A stretch of DNA of 64,000 nucleotides from Monocercomonoides exilis (Eukaryota > Preaxostyla > Oxymonadida > Polymastigidae), in NCBI GenBank assembly GCA_001643675.2, contig LSRY02000016.1, positions 1 through 64,000 on the forward strand, read 5' to 3'. Of this stretch, positions 34,188 through 46,070 are shown piece after piece. The notes under the pieces were generated by a model, which was given only the letters and a program-made list of their open reading frames with translations, was not told the origin of the DNA and made no database searches. The number at the start of each line of letters is the position of its first letter. Positions within the stretch are counted from its first letter, which is position 1. The position numbers and the translations under genes were made by a program.

Positions 34188-34247
34188 CTGTGTTTTTTAT
34201 TATTATTTTCTTAGAAATTTTTTTGCCCCGTTCTCTGTGAATATACC

Positions 34248-34803
34248 TAACATAATATTTAATGTTGATGTGTTTTTGGTTCAAATTTGTAAAAAAATCT
34301 TTCATCGATAAATGCAAAACTTTCAGGCCACAATTAAAAAAAACTGATTTTTCTCAAAAGCACTGCCTTTTATTTAAAATAACTGGGGAATCTTGAAATA
34401 ATCAATTTATTTTGAAATATCTTTTTATTTCACAATTTATCTAATGTGTTTTTCTCTGACGTGATTGGCAGAATAGGAATTTTGACATGTTATTAGATAA
34501 AATGTGAAATAAATTGATCATTTCAAATTGTTTGTGTTATTTCAAGTTTCAGACACGAATATTAAATAAACACAGTTATTTTGAAATAACCGAGAAAAAC
34601 TTACATCTACTGAACGTTTTCAAGAAATCATTGAATTGCAATGTTTCTGATAAAATTATGGATGTGACCATGCTCGAAAATGTTTTTGTTTATATAATTT
34701 TATTACTCAAATTCGAATGTTTTCATTTTAAGTTAAAAAAAAAAAATTAGTGAGAAAACTTTGTTTCTTCCTCAATTTTTTGAAATTGAATTTTTAAAAG
34801 AAG
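34248..34803. other. AT-rich spacer, nothing recognised
   Basis: No supported gene. A 78-codon open stretch at 34514-34750 has no further evidence. Confidence 0.4.
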
Positions 34804-35051
34804 ATATGTCTAAATTTTTTTGAAAAGTTCCTTTTGTTAAATTTTCAAAAAAATAAAAAATTTCATATTTCTATCAAATTTCTGTTTCCACAAACGAAAC
34901 TTCACTAAAATGGAAATATAAACATTGTTAAGGATTTGTTTCAATGACAGCAAAATTTGGTTAGTGAAAACAGAAATTTGATAGAAATATGAAATTTTTT
35001 ATTTTTTTGAAAATTTAACAAAAGGAACTTTTCAAAAAAATTTTGACATAT
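34804..35051. repeat. Palindrome with 84-bp arms
   Basis: The left arm (34804-34887) and right arm (34968-35051) are inverted copies with about one mismatch, separated by 80 bases. Outer ends read ATATGTC and GACATAT. There is no coding content. The form fits a MITE or fold-back element, but no target duplication was recognised. Confidence 0.85.
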
Positions 35052-35628
35052 ATTTAATGTTTCTTTCATAACACAGTTTGATTATATTTAATCTGAAGAA
35101 AAATCTTGAATATTGACGTCTTCAAGTTTTGAAATCAATTTGGGTGATTCTTTTCGAAAACATTCTTTTTTTCGGTGTAATAAAATGATTCAAAAATTTG
35201 TTTCAAAATTTAATTTTCGAATCTGAAAAACTGTTGGGTTGAAATATTGACAATAATTCCATGCAAAAGAATCTCTGAAATTGTGATTTCATTGTTCAAT
35301 AAATCAACAAGATCATTAACACCAAAATTTAATTCTGTGTATACTTTGATAAAGTTATTGTGTTTTAAAATGTGTTGAAGGTATTAAATTCAATCTTGTT
35401 TTTTTGTTTGTAATATTTTAAATAATATATATTGAAAATAAAAATTAAATGAACTGAAAATGACACAAATCTGTGATTTCTTCTTTTGTTTTGATAATTG
35501 AATTTTTGTGATATACAGTTACTTTCACAGAGCAAATAACATCTAATTTGAATGAAGTTAACAAGATGAAGGGTTTTCTTCCGATCTATTTAATAATGAA
35601 TACTTCAAAGATATTTATTCATTTCTTT
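35052..35628. other. AT-rich spacer, nothing recognised
   Basis: No gene or repeat was recognised by eye. Confidence 0.4.
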
Positions 35629-36061
35629 GGCATAGGTCTGAATCGTACCATTTTGTTTTAGCCACTAGAAACTTTGAAATTTGTTTATTATTGATTGTTA
35701 TAATTTATATAAACTGATGTCACTCGGAATGAAGCAAAAAAACAATGTTGAAAAACTTAAAAAATTCAAGTGATCAATGTTCCACAATAAAATGTTTTCT
35801 CTATTTCATAGGGAGTTTTTTAACTTCAATGCTCTTTTAATGAGTTGTTGCATGTTGAGAATGCATATTTGATTTTATTTTTATTTAAATTTATGATTTT
35901 TATTTTTTGATCTTCGGAAAAGAAGGCTGTTGCTTTTCGCAAACTTTATAACTGAAAAAATAGTCAATAAATGCAAGATGCAACAACTGTTTTAGTTATT
36001 GGACGAACTCATTTATTTCGTGTGCGCGTAATGGATCAAAAACAACAGAAACGAATGATTC

Positions 36062-37341
36062 GTGGGAATACAATTCTTTTTCAGATGTTCAATTTTCTTA
36101 AGTGTTCCGCCATCAATAACAGTTTCGGTTTCACAAAGTTCTCTTTATAATTGTGTTATTTATAGTCTTGAAGGAGGAGTTCATTGTTTTAATGTTAGGT
36201 CAGTTAAAATTGTTAACAATTTCTTCAATTCATATCATGCACTTTTTTAATATGGAGGAGGAGGGGTGTATGCTTGCGAAATAATTTCATGTGCCCTTGT
36301 AAGTGGGTGCAGCTTCCAGATGTGCAAGGCTCGCTACGACGGGGGAGGTTTGAGATTTTACAATATCAGTGAACCTGGATCAGGGTGCATCTATGAAGAA
36401 GATGGAGAAGGAGTGAGCTCATGTGCATTTGACTGCAGTTTCACTTCATGCTCATTGACAAACAATGGAGGTGGAGGCATGTTTTGCAAAACTGTTCCTG
36501 CGACACAATTCAAAAAGAGGAGCGTTCAGTTTATTTCATGTTCAGCATTAAGAGAGGGAGGAGGATTTTTTTTCAGGCCAGAAAAATCAGAAAAGTCAGA
36601 TGATGGGTTCTATTGTTATTTCCTGTTCTTCCACGAATGCAAATGCAGAGATGCATCCAATCCATATGGTCACGATGCGTATTATGTCGATTATTACAAT
36701 GTTTTTTTGAGTTCCAAAAATCCGTTATATGATTGTTACACTACAAACACGGATGACAAGAGAGTGTGCTTTGCATACAACTTCTCGAATGCAGGTGACT
36801 GGACATATGATCAAACATCAAAAAAGGATTGGCTGAAAGATAAGACGATTTATGTGTCAGTGAATGGGAATGACTTGAATGAACTGTGCGGAGTGAATGA
36901 ATCATATGCGTGCAGAGCCACTGATGTTGCAGTCATTCGGAGCATGATCCAGGTGAGCCTGTCAGTCACACTGATGGAAGGGGATCATCAAAGGGAAGCA
37001 ACAACAATTGATATTGGATCAAAGAAGATTTCAGTCATTGGGAAGGGAAGGATGGAGAGTTCGATTGAAATGAAATCACTTTCATCATCAGCAGCAGCTG
37101 GAGCGCTATTCGGTGTGACGACAGGCCATCTTGGTTTATTGCGCATGAAGGTTGATTGTTACTCAGAAGCAGAAACTTCGCGGAGTGTGGTTGTGGTATC
37201 AGATGGAGGTGGGTCACTCTCATTGGAGGATGTTGTGATCACCACGAGTGTTTCTTCAGGAAATGTGATTCATTTTCAGTGTTTGTGGTGCCGATGTCAC
37301 GGCTGTTGATGGTCGGCGTGGAGACAAAAAAAGTCAATTGA
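36062..37341 (+). pseudogene. Beta-helix (pectin-lyase-fold) protein fragment
   Basis: The reading 36062-36247 (SLYNCVIYSLEGGVHCFNV..) runs into a TAA. It continues in the same frame with YGGGGVYACEIISC to about 37280, where a one-base shift moves the frame to FSVFVVPMSRLLMVGVETKK. The repeating units are Cys-, Gly- and Ser-rich: CSFQMCKARYDGGGLRF, CSFTSCSLTNNGGGGMFC, CSALREGGGFFF. A linker follows with VSVNGNDLNELCGVNESYAC, then MIQVSLSVTLMEGDH and ISVIGKG, which starts a second helix domain. This architecture is typical, from memory, of the large surface beta-helix proteins of Monocercomonoides. The stop, the frameshift and the truncation at 37341 mark a pseudogene. Confidence 0.6.
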
Positions 37342-37770
37342 ATTGCATCTCCTTAAAGATTGAGTTGCCAACTTAAAGGGAACCGTAGTCAAAACCTGAT
37401 CCTGGAAGAAGCTGTTTCTGAAACGAAAAGTGCTTTTTTTTAATAAATATTCTTCACTCATTTGTTGAACTTTTAATTTTTATTTTTTAAAAAAAGAAAA
37501 CTTTTAAAACGACAAAATGTTAGAATTAATGTTTTCTTTTAAAATGAATTTTCACAAATTCGAAACAAGATCCAAAACAAAAACAAAACAAAACATTTGT
37601 GTGAAAAATTCATCAAACATGGCGCAAACATCAAGTGAATAAAAGAAAAATCGAACAAAAATGGGCAGGCCCAGAATGGTTTTGAATTAAAAAAAAACCA
37701 ACAATTTGAATGAGAAAAACCCTAGAATACAGAGATTGAAATCTCTCAAAACATCACAAAACAATTCCCT
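37342..37770. other. AT-rich spacer, nothing recognised
   Basis: No supported feature. Confidence 0.4.
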
Positions 37771-38572
37771 ATGAATTTTCAAAGACAGATCCATCCCTTC
37801 ATGCATACCACAATTCAAATGCCTCCCCTTCCCTCATCTTCCTTCTCTTGTTTCAGCAAGCTCCACACCCTCTTCTTTTCTCACCTTTCCAAAAATACAT
37901 CTGCACCTCAATCTCTCTCAACAAACACATCTGCTCCATGGGGCATATGCCCATCCAGCATCCTTTCCTCCGCTTCATCCTCACCCCCCAACAACCTGCC
38001 ACTCATCATCCTCTCTCATTTCTTCTGTCTGCTTTTCTCAACCTTTCTGCTCCAAAACACACAGCATCCATCGCCTCCTTCATCACTGCCTGCAACCTTG
38101 CCAGTGTGGAATCATCACACTGACAAACATTCCTCACCCTATTTCTTTTTCCCTCCTCAACATTTCCACTTTGCGATTCTTTTTCTTCTCTTTCTTCTTC
38201 TTTTCCAAACTTCATAAAAAACATCGTCCCAATTATAAACCTCTTGCATGCTTGGCAAACTTTTTAGAATATTCTGCTCCTTCTTCATCCCTTCCGTTTC
38301 ACTGCTCCTTCTTCCACCACATTTCCGCAGCGCATTCAAGCCCCAATCCATTTATTTTCATTCTATTCATCTTCAATAATGTCCTCTTGAAAAAAGTCTT
38401 CCAACAACGCATTTCTTCTTCTTCTCCGTTGTTTTTACTGTTTTATTTGATTCATCAACCTTTCAAAATTTTCCTCTTGTGCATTCCTCTCATTCATGTT
38501 TTTCAAATCCTTTCCGAAAATACTATCTTTTCAACACACATTCCAATCCTTCTTTCCTTTCCTCCTTTCTGA
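37771..38572. other. Pyrimidine-rich stretch, possible minus-strand gene remnant
   Basis: On the plus strand the frames read as Ser/Pro/Phe-rich low complexity. On the minus strand, pieces such as CDDSTLARLQAVMKEAMDAV (about 38115-38060) and basic, helical segments look more like protein but change frame several times. I judge this a decayed minus-strand gene, with low certainty. Confidence 0.25.
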
Positions 38573-39171
38573 AACCGCGATTCGCCTTTTCCAACATTTC
38601 CATTGCATTCATAAACAAAGAATTGCAGGTTTCATTTATAATCGAAACTTTTTTCAGGAGCCAAATGCAAAATAAATGTTTCTATATTGAAACAACAAAA
38701 AAAATAATTGATTTTTTAATAATCTTTAGTATCAATAAAAATTTATATATATACCATTTGACATGCATTCATCAACTTGTGTTTTGCATTTTCACTGTTT
38801 TATAAATGCATTATAACGTAAAAGCGGACATATAAAGTATTTTCTTATTCAGAAAGAATAATGATAGATAAAAGAATATATAGGATTCAACTTTCTAACT
38901 TTAACAATAGAAATAAAACCTTTTCTTCAAATATAGCATTGAAAAATCGTCTGAAACTCCACAAAGTCGTAAAATTGAATAATAAATATCTAGCTTTAAA
39001 AATATAATATATTATGGGACAGCGATCATAAAATTTTTATGAAGTTTTTCAACATAATTATTTTGCTTCATTCAGAGTGATTTCAGTTAACATAAATTAT
39101 AACAATCAATAATAAACAAATTTCAGAGTTTCTAGTGGTTTCAACAAAATGGTACGATTCAGACCTATGCC

Positions 39172-39989
39172 GACGATAGTGTTTATAAAACGAGCACAAT
39201 AAATTACTGGTTTGTTTTTTAAATTATGTTTATTTTTCGTAGAGATACAGCAATTTTTTATTTATTTTGATGTGACTTTTTTCAGCCGAAGAGGCGTTTC
39301 ACAAATTTTTGAAATCCATTTTTAAAAACTACGAGCATTATCCTTTTTATATTCAAAATCTTAAGTTTAACAACTTGTTTTTTCTTCATTTTTTCGCATT
39401 TCATTTTTTTTTATCAACATGAGAACATAAATTTGAAAATTTCTTTGTTATTAAAATGAAGTGCTAAAAATAAAAATATGACATGAAAATGCACACTCTT
39501 ATGAAGAAGTTTGAAAAAGGTTCAACATTCAAATTTTTTATTTGCGTTCAACACATCAAATAAGAATAAGTTTGATCTCAGATCATTCAGCGTTGTGACC
39601 ATTCACTTGTTTGATGCAAATAGAAAATTTGAATGTTGAACCTTTTTCAAACTTCTTCATAAGAGTGTGCATTTTCATGTCATATTTTTATTTTTAGCAC
39701 TTCATTTTAATAACAAAGAAATTTTCAAATTTATGTTCTCATGTTGATAAAAAAAAATGAAATGCGAAAAAATGAAGAAAAAACAAGTTGTTAAACTTAA
39801 GATTTTGAATATAAAAAGGATAATGCTCGTAGTTTTTAAAAATGGATTTCAAAAATTTGTGAAACGCCTCTTCGGCTGAAAAAAGTCACATCAAAATAAA
39901 TAAAAAATTGCTGTATCTCTACGAAAAATAAACATAATTTAAAAAACAAACCAGTAATTTATTGTGCTCGTATTATAAACACCATCGTC
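39172..39989. repeat. Large palindrome, arms ~380 bp
   Basis: The left arm (39172 to about 39565) and right arm (about 39617-39989) are inverted copies with only scattered differences (for example CGTTTTATAAACACT against CGTATTATAAACACC) and a small indel near the centre. They are separated by about 50 bases. There is no open frame. The left end abuts directly on the inverted repeat ending at 39171. It fits a fold-back or MITE-type element; the whole region could form a long hairpin RNA. Confidence 0.9.
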
Positions 39990-40934
39990 CAATGTTGATG
40001 TACATCAAGCTTAACTGAATGATTGGCATGCAAAAACAAAAAAAGTGCCAATAAAGGAAAAAGTCCCATTAAAAAGTTGACCCTATGGAACACAATATTT
40101 GACTTCAGGCATTTTCATTGAAGAATTATTCACTTTTGATGAGCTTTTAGTGAATCAAAAATTTTATAAAAATGAATTCACTTTTTGACATTTATGGAAT
40201 ACAACAAAACATGATGTCACTATATTAATTTCGTTTGTATGCGGATATGAAATCAAATTTATATTGGAATCTAACAATGTTTAATAATGTTATAAGGAAA
40301 ACAATTTTTTCATCCTTTGTGCATTAAAAGCTTGAAAGTCTATATTTTCCCCCATATCTCATAAAAATTAAAAGCAAAAATTAAAAAACAAGCCTGTTAA
40401 AAATTGAATCAACTTTGCAAAAATTATTTGACTAAATGCTGAAAGCCATTACTCACAAGAAGGCTGTTTGCGAATGAAACAAAAAAAGTACCGATTAATA
40501 AGACCCTAATTTTTGTGTTTGTTAAAAAATTGGAAAATATAAATCATGTTATTTCAGTGAATGTTGTGAAATGGAAATGAATGAATATATATTGCTCTTC
40601 ATCTGCAACACGCAATTTCATGTTAATGAAAATTACACTTACATGAAAGAAAATAAAACTCATTTAATAAAGCTACAAAATTGAAAATACAAAAAACAAA
40701 TGCGAATCGTAGAAATCTTGTAAAGGATGTGAAAATAATAATAATAATAATAATAATAAAACAAAAGTTGAAATATAAAAACGGATGTTTTTGGAAAAAC
40801 GTCCAAATTCCTATTAAAATAAATAAATAAAAAAATAAAAAATTTCTCAAGAAAGAAATAAAATCAACCAACGTTATGCATTTGGTCAAATGCATGACAA
40901 AGATTTTCATAAAAATACACAATGAAATGTTGAT
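39990..40934. other. AT-rich spacer, nothing recognised
   Basis: Contains a short (ATA)n run near 40735-40760. No gene was recognised; the 99-codon minus-strand frame at 40623-40922 is low-complexity Phe/Ile and unsupported. Confidence 0.4.
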
Positions 40935-42221
40935 TCATTTGAAGTAAGAAAACGGATTTAATTTCGAAAAGACACTCATTAGTGGTTGTTTGGGTTTATC
41001 AATCTTCATCCATTCCGGTGGTTCTGTCTTCACATTTGCAATCCATATCATCGCCATTGTGTTTCCGTCTTTATTGCCTAGTGTGATGTCATGCCTCATC
41101 CATTTTGGTGGTTCTGTTTGAACAAACTGAATCCATATCATTGCCATTGTGTTTCCGTCTTTATTACCAAGTGTGACGCGATGCCTCATCCATTCTGGTG
41201 GTTCTGTCTTCACATATGAAATCCACTTCATCGCCATTGTCCATCCGTTATTGTTGCCAAATGTGATGTCATGCCTCATCCATTCTGGTGGTTCTGTCTT
41301 CACATTATAAATCCATATCATGGCCATTGTATTTCCTATCTCAGTTCGAAGTGTGATTTCATGTCTCATCCATTCTGGCGGTTCTGTCTTCACAACAGAA
41401 ATCCATATCATCGCAATCGTCCATCCGTCCTGATCGCAAAGTGTGATTTCATGTCTCATCCATTCTGGCGGTTCTGTCTTCACAACAGAAATCCACTTCA
41501 TCGCCATTGTCCATCCGTCCTGATCGCAAAGCGCATTTTCATGTCTCATCCACAGTGGCGGCTCAGTTTTCTTATCGATAATCCAGTTCATCGCCTTTGT
41601 TCTTCCTTTTTCATCACCAACTGTATTGTCATAAGTCATCCATTCTGGTGGTTCTGATTCAATAAATGTTTTCCAAAGCATGAGCATCGTCCACCCATTT
41701 TTGTCACAAACGGTTTTATCGTGCCTCATCCACAATGGCGGCTCTGTTTTAACATATCTTATCCAGTGCATTGCCATCGTCCATCCCTCGTTGTCGCAAA
41801 ATTCAGCTTCGTGTCTCATCCACAACGGCAGCTCTGTTTGCACAAAATATATCCACACCATGGCCATCGTCCATCCCATCGCATCACGCAGAGTAGTGTC
41901 ATGCCTCATCCACTCCGGCGGCTCTTTTTTCACGCTCCCAATCCAGAACATGGCCATCGTCCATTTATTCTTATTCCTAATTGTTATTCCATGCCTCATC
42001 CACAGAGGTGGTTCTGTTCTAACTTCTTGAATCCAGAGCATAGCCATTGTAGCTCCTTCTTTATCTCTAAGCGTTATATCGTGCCGCATGTGCGCTGGAG
42101 GTTCTGTTTTCTTTTTCATGATCCAGTTCATCGCCTCCGTCCTTCCATCTTTATCCTTGGCGGTTGGATCGGATTTCGCTTTGCCAGTCACTTCTTTTTC
42201 GTGTTCTCGTTTAAAACTCAT
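40935..42221 (-). CDS. Tandem 30-residue repeat protein (13 repeats)
   Basis: 428 residues, single intact exon. A basic leader, MSFKREHEKEVTGKAKSDP, is followed by thirteen consecutive 30-residue repeats, each encoded by 90 bp. The pattern is D-x-x-G-W/N-T-x-AM-x-WI, five or six variable residues, EPP-x-WM-x-H-D/E, a short TL-like turn, then the next repeat. Example blocks: DKDGRTEAMNWI, TEPPEWMRHDITLG. The spacing and the G-T-x-A-M core resemble divergent ankyrin-like repeats of protists such as Trichomonas, which I recall having PP motifs at the same place. Most repeats are kept in frame and full length, so the protein is probably functional, perhaps a protein-binding solenoid. The last repeat is followed by SVFSKLNPFSYFK. 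There is no signal peptide or membrane segment. Function unknown. Confidence 0.8.
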   Translation of the reverse strand: MSFKREHEKEVTGKAKSDPTAKDKDGRTEAMNWIMKKKTEPPAHMRHDITLRDKEGATMAMLWIQEVRTEPPLWMRHGITIRNKNKWTMAMFWIGSVKKEPPEWMRHDTTLRDAMGWTMAMVWIYFVQTELPLWMRHEAEFCDNEGWTMAMHWIRYVKTEPPLWMRHDKTVCDKNGWTMLMLWKTFIESEPPEWMTYDNTVGDEKGRTKAMNWIIDKKTEPPLWMRHENALCDQDGWTMAMKWISVVKTEPPEWMRHEITLCDQDGWTIAMIWISVVKTEPPEWMRHEITLRTEIGNTMAMIWIYNVKTEPPEWMRHDITFGNNNGWTMAMKWISYVKTEPPEWMRHRVTLGNKDGNTMAMIWIQFVQTEPPKWMRHDITLGNKDGNTMAMIWIANVKTEPPEWMKIDKPKQPLMSVFSKLNPFSYFK

Positions 42222-45200
42222 TGCCTCTATGCCCCTGCAGTTCTAACCTGTCGGTTGGATTCAGAAACAGCGTTTGCGTTCGATTCAAAAAAACAGGCAG
42301 ATCAGACTCGCTAATATGGCTTCTTGATCAGATCGATCAGAAATCAACCCACAATCGTTTGATTCATATCTTTTTATTTCGTTTTGCTGTTTTTTGTGAA
42401 CAGCTTTTTGGTTATCGAATATATTTGCTGGCGTCCATTGGCTGAAATGAGGAAATACTTTATTTATGAAAAAATAATTGTTTTGAATGATGGCAAACAA
42501 GATATATTTGAGAACTTAATGCCACTTTCTCATATTTCCCACAAAAATACTGGGAACTATTGTTTCTCTGTTCAATGCAAGCATGCGTAATCATTCAAGA
42601 AAATTGTCTTTCAAAGTTTGTTTTTGGATGTATTTTTTTCAGTTTCTGCATTTGATAATTTGAATTGCACTCATGTTCCTGCAAATAGAATATTTTTTGG
42701 AGAAAACGGAATTACACCTACGGGCATGCAATCGTGATTGTTATTTGGAGGATGCCTTTTCATACGTCCTGGGGCATACTTTTCAATTTTGTTTGCATCA
42801 AAGTGGAAAAAGCGGAACGGAGCAAATAGAATTTGTAAACTCCGATTCTTCTTTTTTTTTCTATCTTGGCAAGCATTTTATTTGTCTGCGGCCTTGCTCT
42901 TTTGTATGATTTGACGCAACTGAATAATCGTGATTCGAGTATAATGGAGCCGAGTGGAACAAGGGAATGAGATATGAACATGATAAACACATCTTTTGGA
43001 AGTGGGCAGACTAAAAACGCAGCATTTTCCGCAGGGCAGATAAATGTTCAGAATGAGTCGTTACAGATGGGGAAAATATGAACCGGGCAAAGTCTATCTC
43101 TGTCACTTCTTAATTTTTGTTGTTTTCAACAAGAGCAATTTCATTGAAGCTTCAAAAATGTGCATTTGATGGAATAGAAAGAACACCCAGCAGAACAGCT
43201 GACATCTTGTTTTCCAATGATGAAGGCAAACATCGATGCGAATTCTTTCTCATTTTCTGGATGCGGAAGCACAACATCAGCCAACTGAGGGTAGGAGACG
43301 CAATGTGTTGGGAATGAAAATGAAATCAGTGTAAAAGGCGGTTATTTTGATGAGTGCTTTTGTTCAATGTTGTACGGACTGTGAAGAGGAATCCTTATTC
43401 AGCTGATGAATGAAAATCCAGATTTCATGATATCTTCAACCATTGGAGCAAACATAGTCAAATGGAGCAGAAGCATCTTTGCCATTTCAACAAATCAGGA
43501 AGTGACTGCGAAATCACGAATAATTACAAATGTTCCTATATTACCGGATTATGCTGACAAAGTGCGATGAAGTGACAACAGAAACACCAGCATCTCCATT
43601 CCTCTCTGTATCTATCTCATTCCCAGTCCAGATGAAATATTTTTGTGAGAAATTGTGAAGCATCTGTTCGTTATCATTGTGGAATAGTCAAGTCCCCATG
43701 TTTGACTTTGAAGCATCTGCTCACTTGATATGCAAGGGCAAAGACAACAGCAGCGAATGGAATGGATTTTTTTTTTGTGAGAAATGAAAGGACAGTTGCA
43801 AAAAGGGGTGGAATGAAAGTGAAGAGAGTTGCAAGAACAGCGAGAGGTCTGTGAGTGCCAAGGAGGATGTGTCGAATGGTCTGATGATCAGACGATGTGA
43901 AGAAACAGAAATAAGGAACCTGATTTATTCTGTTCTGGCTTCTGTGTCGACATGCTTTGGCTTTATTTCATCTTCGCCTTTGGTGACTCTGTCAGAATGC
44001 TCTCTTTCCCTTGCAACGTCCTTCATCGAAGTTGGCATCATTGCTCTTGTCTGCTGAAACCTGGATGGTTGTGATTGGGTTTATTTATTCTCTGGTTCTT
44101 CAATTGTTTTGGGTGGATGTCTATTGGCCTCATTGCCTGGAAGCAGCACAGAAAGCAGAATTGAAGGGGATTTTATTGAATGGATCTTGGGCAGCTAGCA
44201 CAACAGGATCAATTGAAGAGGAGGAAAGGGCCTGGATTGGAATTGATTGTTGCACTGGATTTCCTTTTGCGAAGCCTGCAAGGATGGCATCAACATGCCT
44301 TGACTCAACAGCAGCAGGAAAGATAAGAGGAACAATTCGATGTGGCATATCAAATATTTGTGTGAGAGAAGAGAGAGAGAGAGAGAGAGGTGTCAAAATG
44401 GCTGAGCTGTTGAATGCACACTTGAAAGTGGGAGGTCATTTGGATTTGGGGAATGGAAAGTTTGTTCATGAAAGTGTGAGGGAGGGACGGAGGAAAGGGG
44501 ATTGTGGGAGCAGATGAAAAGCAGTTCGACAGAAGCATCTTCAAAGGACGAATTTGTATATGAGCAGCCTTCACCACAAATGTTATTGTTGTTGTCTTCG
44601 CATCTGTTTTCAATTCCTTTGTGATTCTTTGTGTGAATGGAATTGGCTCAGCTCTGCTTGAAGTGAGCACAGAAGCGATTGGTTGACATTGAACATTCAT
44701 CGCAACAGCCTTTGGAGCAGAAGGAGCAGTCTGAGCTGGGATGACAGCAGGCTCCTCGAACACAAAAAGCCTCACGAACTGTTTGAAGAGGGATTGCGTC
44801 TGCTTTGCCAAATCGGTTGATCTGAATCAGAAGTCGAGCTTGATGCTGTTTTCCTGGCAGTTGGAAAAGAATAGGTTGCATGGCACACCCGATTGCTGTT
44901 GATGATGATGAACAATTAGATGGAGGACTGATGTGTGTGGATGAAGAAATTTAAAAGTTGATTCAAAATCAGTGTGAAAAGTCACAACAAAAGTAGAAAG
45001 AAGCAAAAGAAGAGAGAAGAAGAGAGAAGAAGAGAGAAGAAGAAGAGAAATATGAAGAGAAAGAAAGAGAAAATGAAAATTCTTAATAAGAAATATCATC
45101 TGCTTTTATGGAGTGATTCTGCTTCTTAACTTATCGGATCAATTTCTATGGATATATTTATCTCGTTTTCATCTTCAAAAACTTCTTCTCAATGCAAAAA

Positions 45201-46070
45201 GACAAAGAGAGCAAAGAAAAGGGAATTGGTTAATCTTTTTTCTCCTCCTCCTCTTCTTCTTCACCTTCTTCTTCTTCTTCTTCACCTACTACTACTACTA
45301 CTTCTTCTTCTTCTTTATTGCCAGATACTTCCTCCTCCTCTTCTTCTCTTGTCACTACTTCGCCATCATTAACTGCTCCATAAACAACATCGTCTGTGCG
45401 CCACAAAACCAACATATTTCCACCAATGGCAGATGTATCTTATTTACATCATCTGTTACAGAAGACACATTATCAATGAGGAATTCAAAGTTCAGCCTGC
45501 AGTGAGAAAACGAAAAAGAATGGAAGAATCAAAAATCATAGAGAGAAAAATTTAAGAGAGTGCAAAATGTTTATAGAAATGGAATTATTGACTAAATTAA
45601 TCCTATTTGGGAAAGAAATAGGAGTAGCAAATCAGTGAGGACAAAACATGAAAGGAGAAAGATCAAGATCATTAAAAAAAAGAAAGTTGCGAAAGAAAAG
45701 GAAAGGGAGAAAATATTGAATGAGGTCTAATAAAATATCCTGTCTGCACAGGCATTTCATCAGAATTCGATAATTTTGTTCATCATAAAACAAATAGTGC
45801 TAAATTTGTTTGTGAATGCTATTGGTGATTTATTCAACTGTTTTATTTTATATTGTATACTTTTTTTCTTCCTGCTTTATAACAAAATGCGAATTATCAA
45901 ACTCTGATGTTTTTTTATTTTAAAATTTGAATGATTAGAAATTTTGAAAAATAACTTTCATTCATATTTTTCATCATTTTGAATGAAATATGTTTGTTAA
46001 TTAAGAAAAAGGATCATTTGAAAATCATCAAACTGATATTGAAAACCCATATTTTATCAAAAATCGTTGG
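42222..46070. other. Degraded and low-complexity region
   Basis: Several 60-170 codon open stretches occur on both strands (42673-42909, 43117-43317, 43851-44517 on plus; 44811-44350 on minus), none with a start, splice support or recognisable motif. The piece at 44.0-44.5 kb (GSIEEEERAWIGIDCCTGFPF) reads reasonably on the plus strand. The region 44990-45370 is a purine-rich (GAAGA)n stretch next to a pyrimidine-rich microsatellite. 45500-46070 is AT-rich and empty. I infer dead gene remnants. Confidence 0.3.

Larger units (their letters stand above)
32740..34247 (+). mobile_element. Complete Merlin/IS1595-like DNA transposon
   Basis: A 1508-bp element. The 24-bp TIRs at 32740-32763 and 34224-34247 differ at one position (GGCATATTC.. 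against GGTATATTC.., reading inwards) and share CACAGAGAACGGGGCA. An exact 8-bp target duplication, TAACATAA, flanks it at 32732-32739 and 34248-34255. Merlin elements typically make 8-9 bp duplications. The interior holds one intact transposase gene and a tRNA-like Pol III unit. Intact ends, target duplication and reading frame point to a recent, possibly active insertion. Confidence 0.93.
35629..39171. mobile_element. Region framed by ~140-bp inverted repeats
   Basis: 35629-35770 and about 39030-39171 are inverted copies. The outer ends read GGCATAGGTCTGAATCGTAC; further in are CACTAGAAACT and TTTATTATTGATTGTTATAA. Identity looks high (roughly 85-90% by eye) with a few indels. The enclosed 3.5 kb holds a beta-helix pseudogene and a pyrimidine-rich stretch, with no recognisable transposase. 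It could be a non-autonomous element that captured host sequence, or two separate insertions of one short element in opposite orientation. No target duplication was identified. Confidence 0.5.

Noticed and set aside
41271-42314. Plus-strand repeat frames (MPHPFWWFCL-type)
   Set aside because: These are antisense readings of the 90-bp repeats of the minus-strand repeat protein, whose composition and conserved motifs are far more protein-like.
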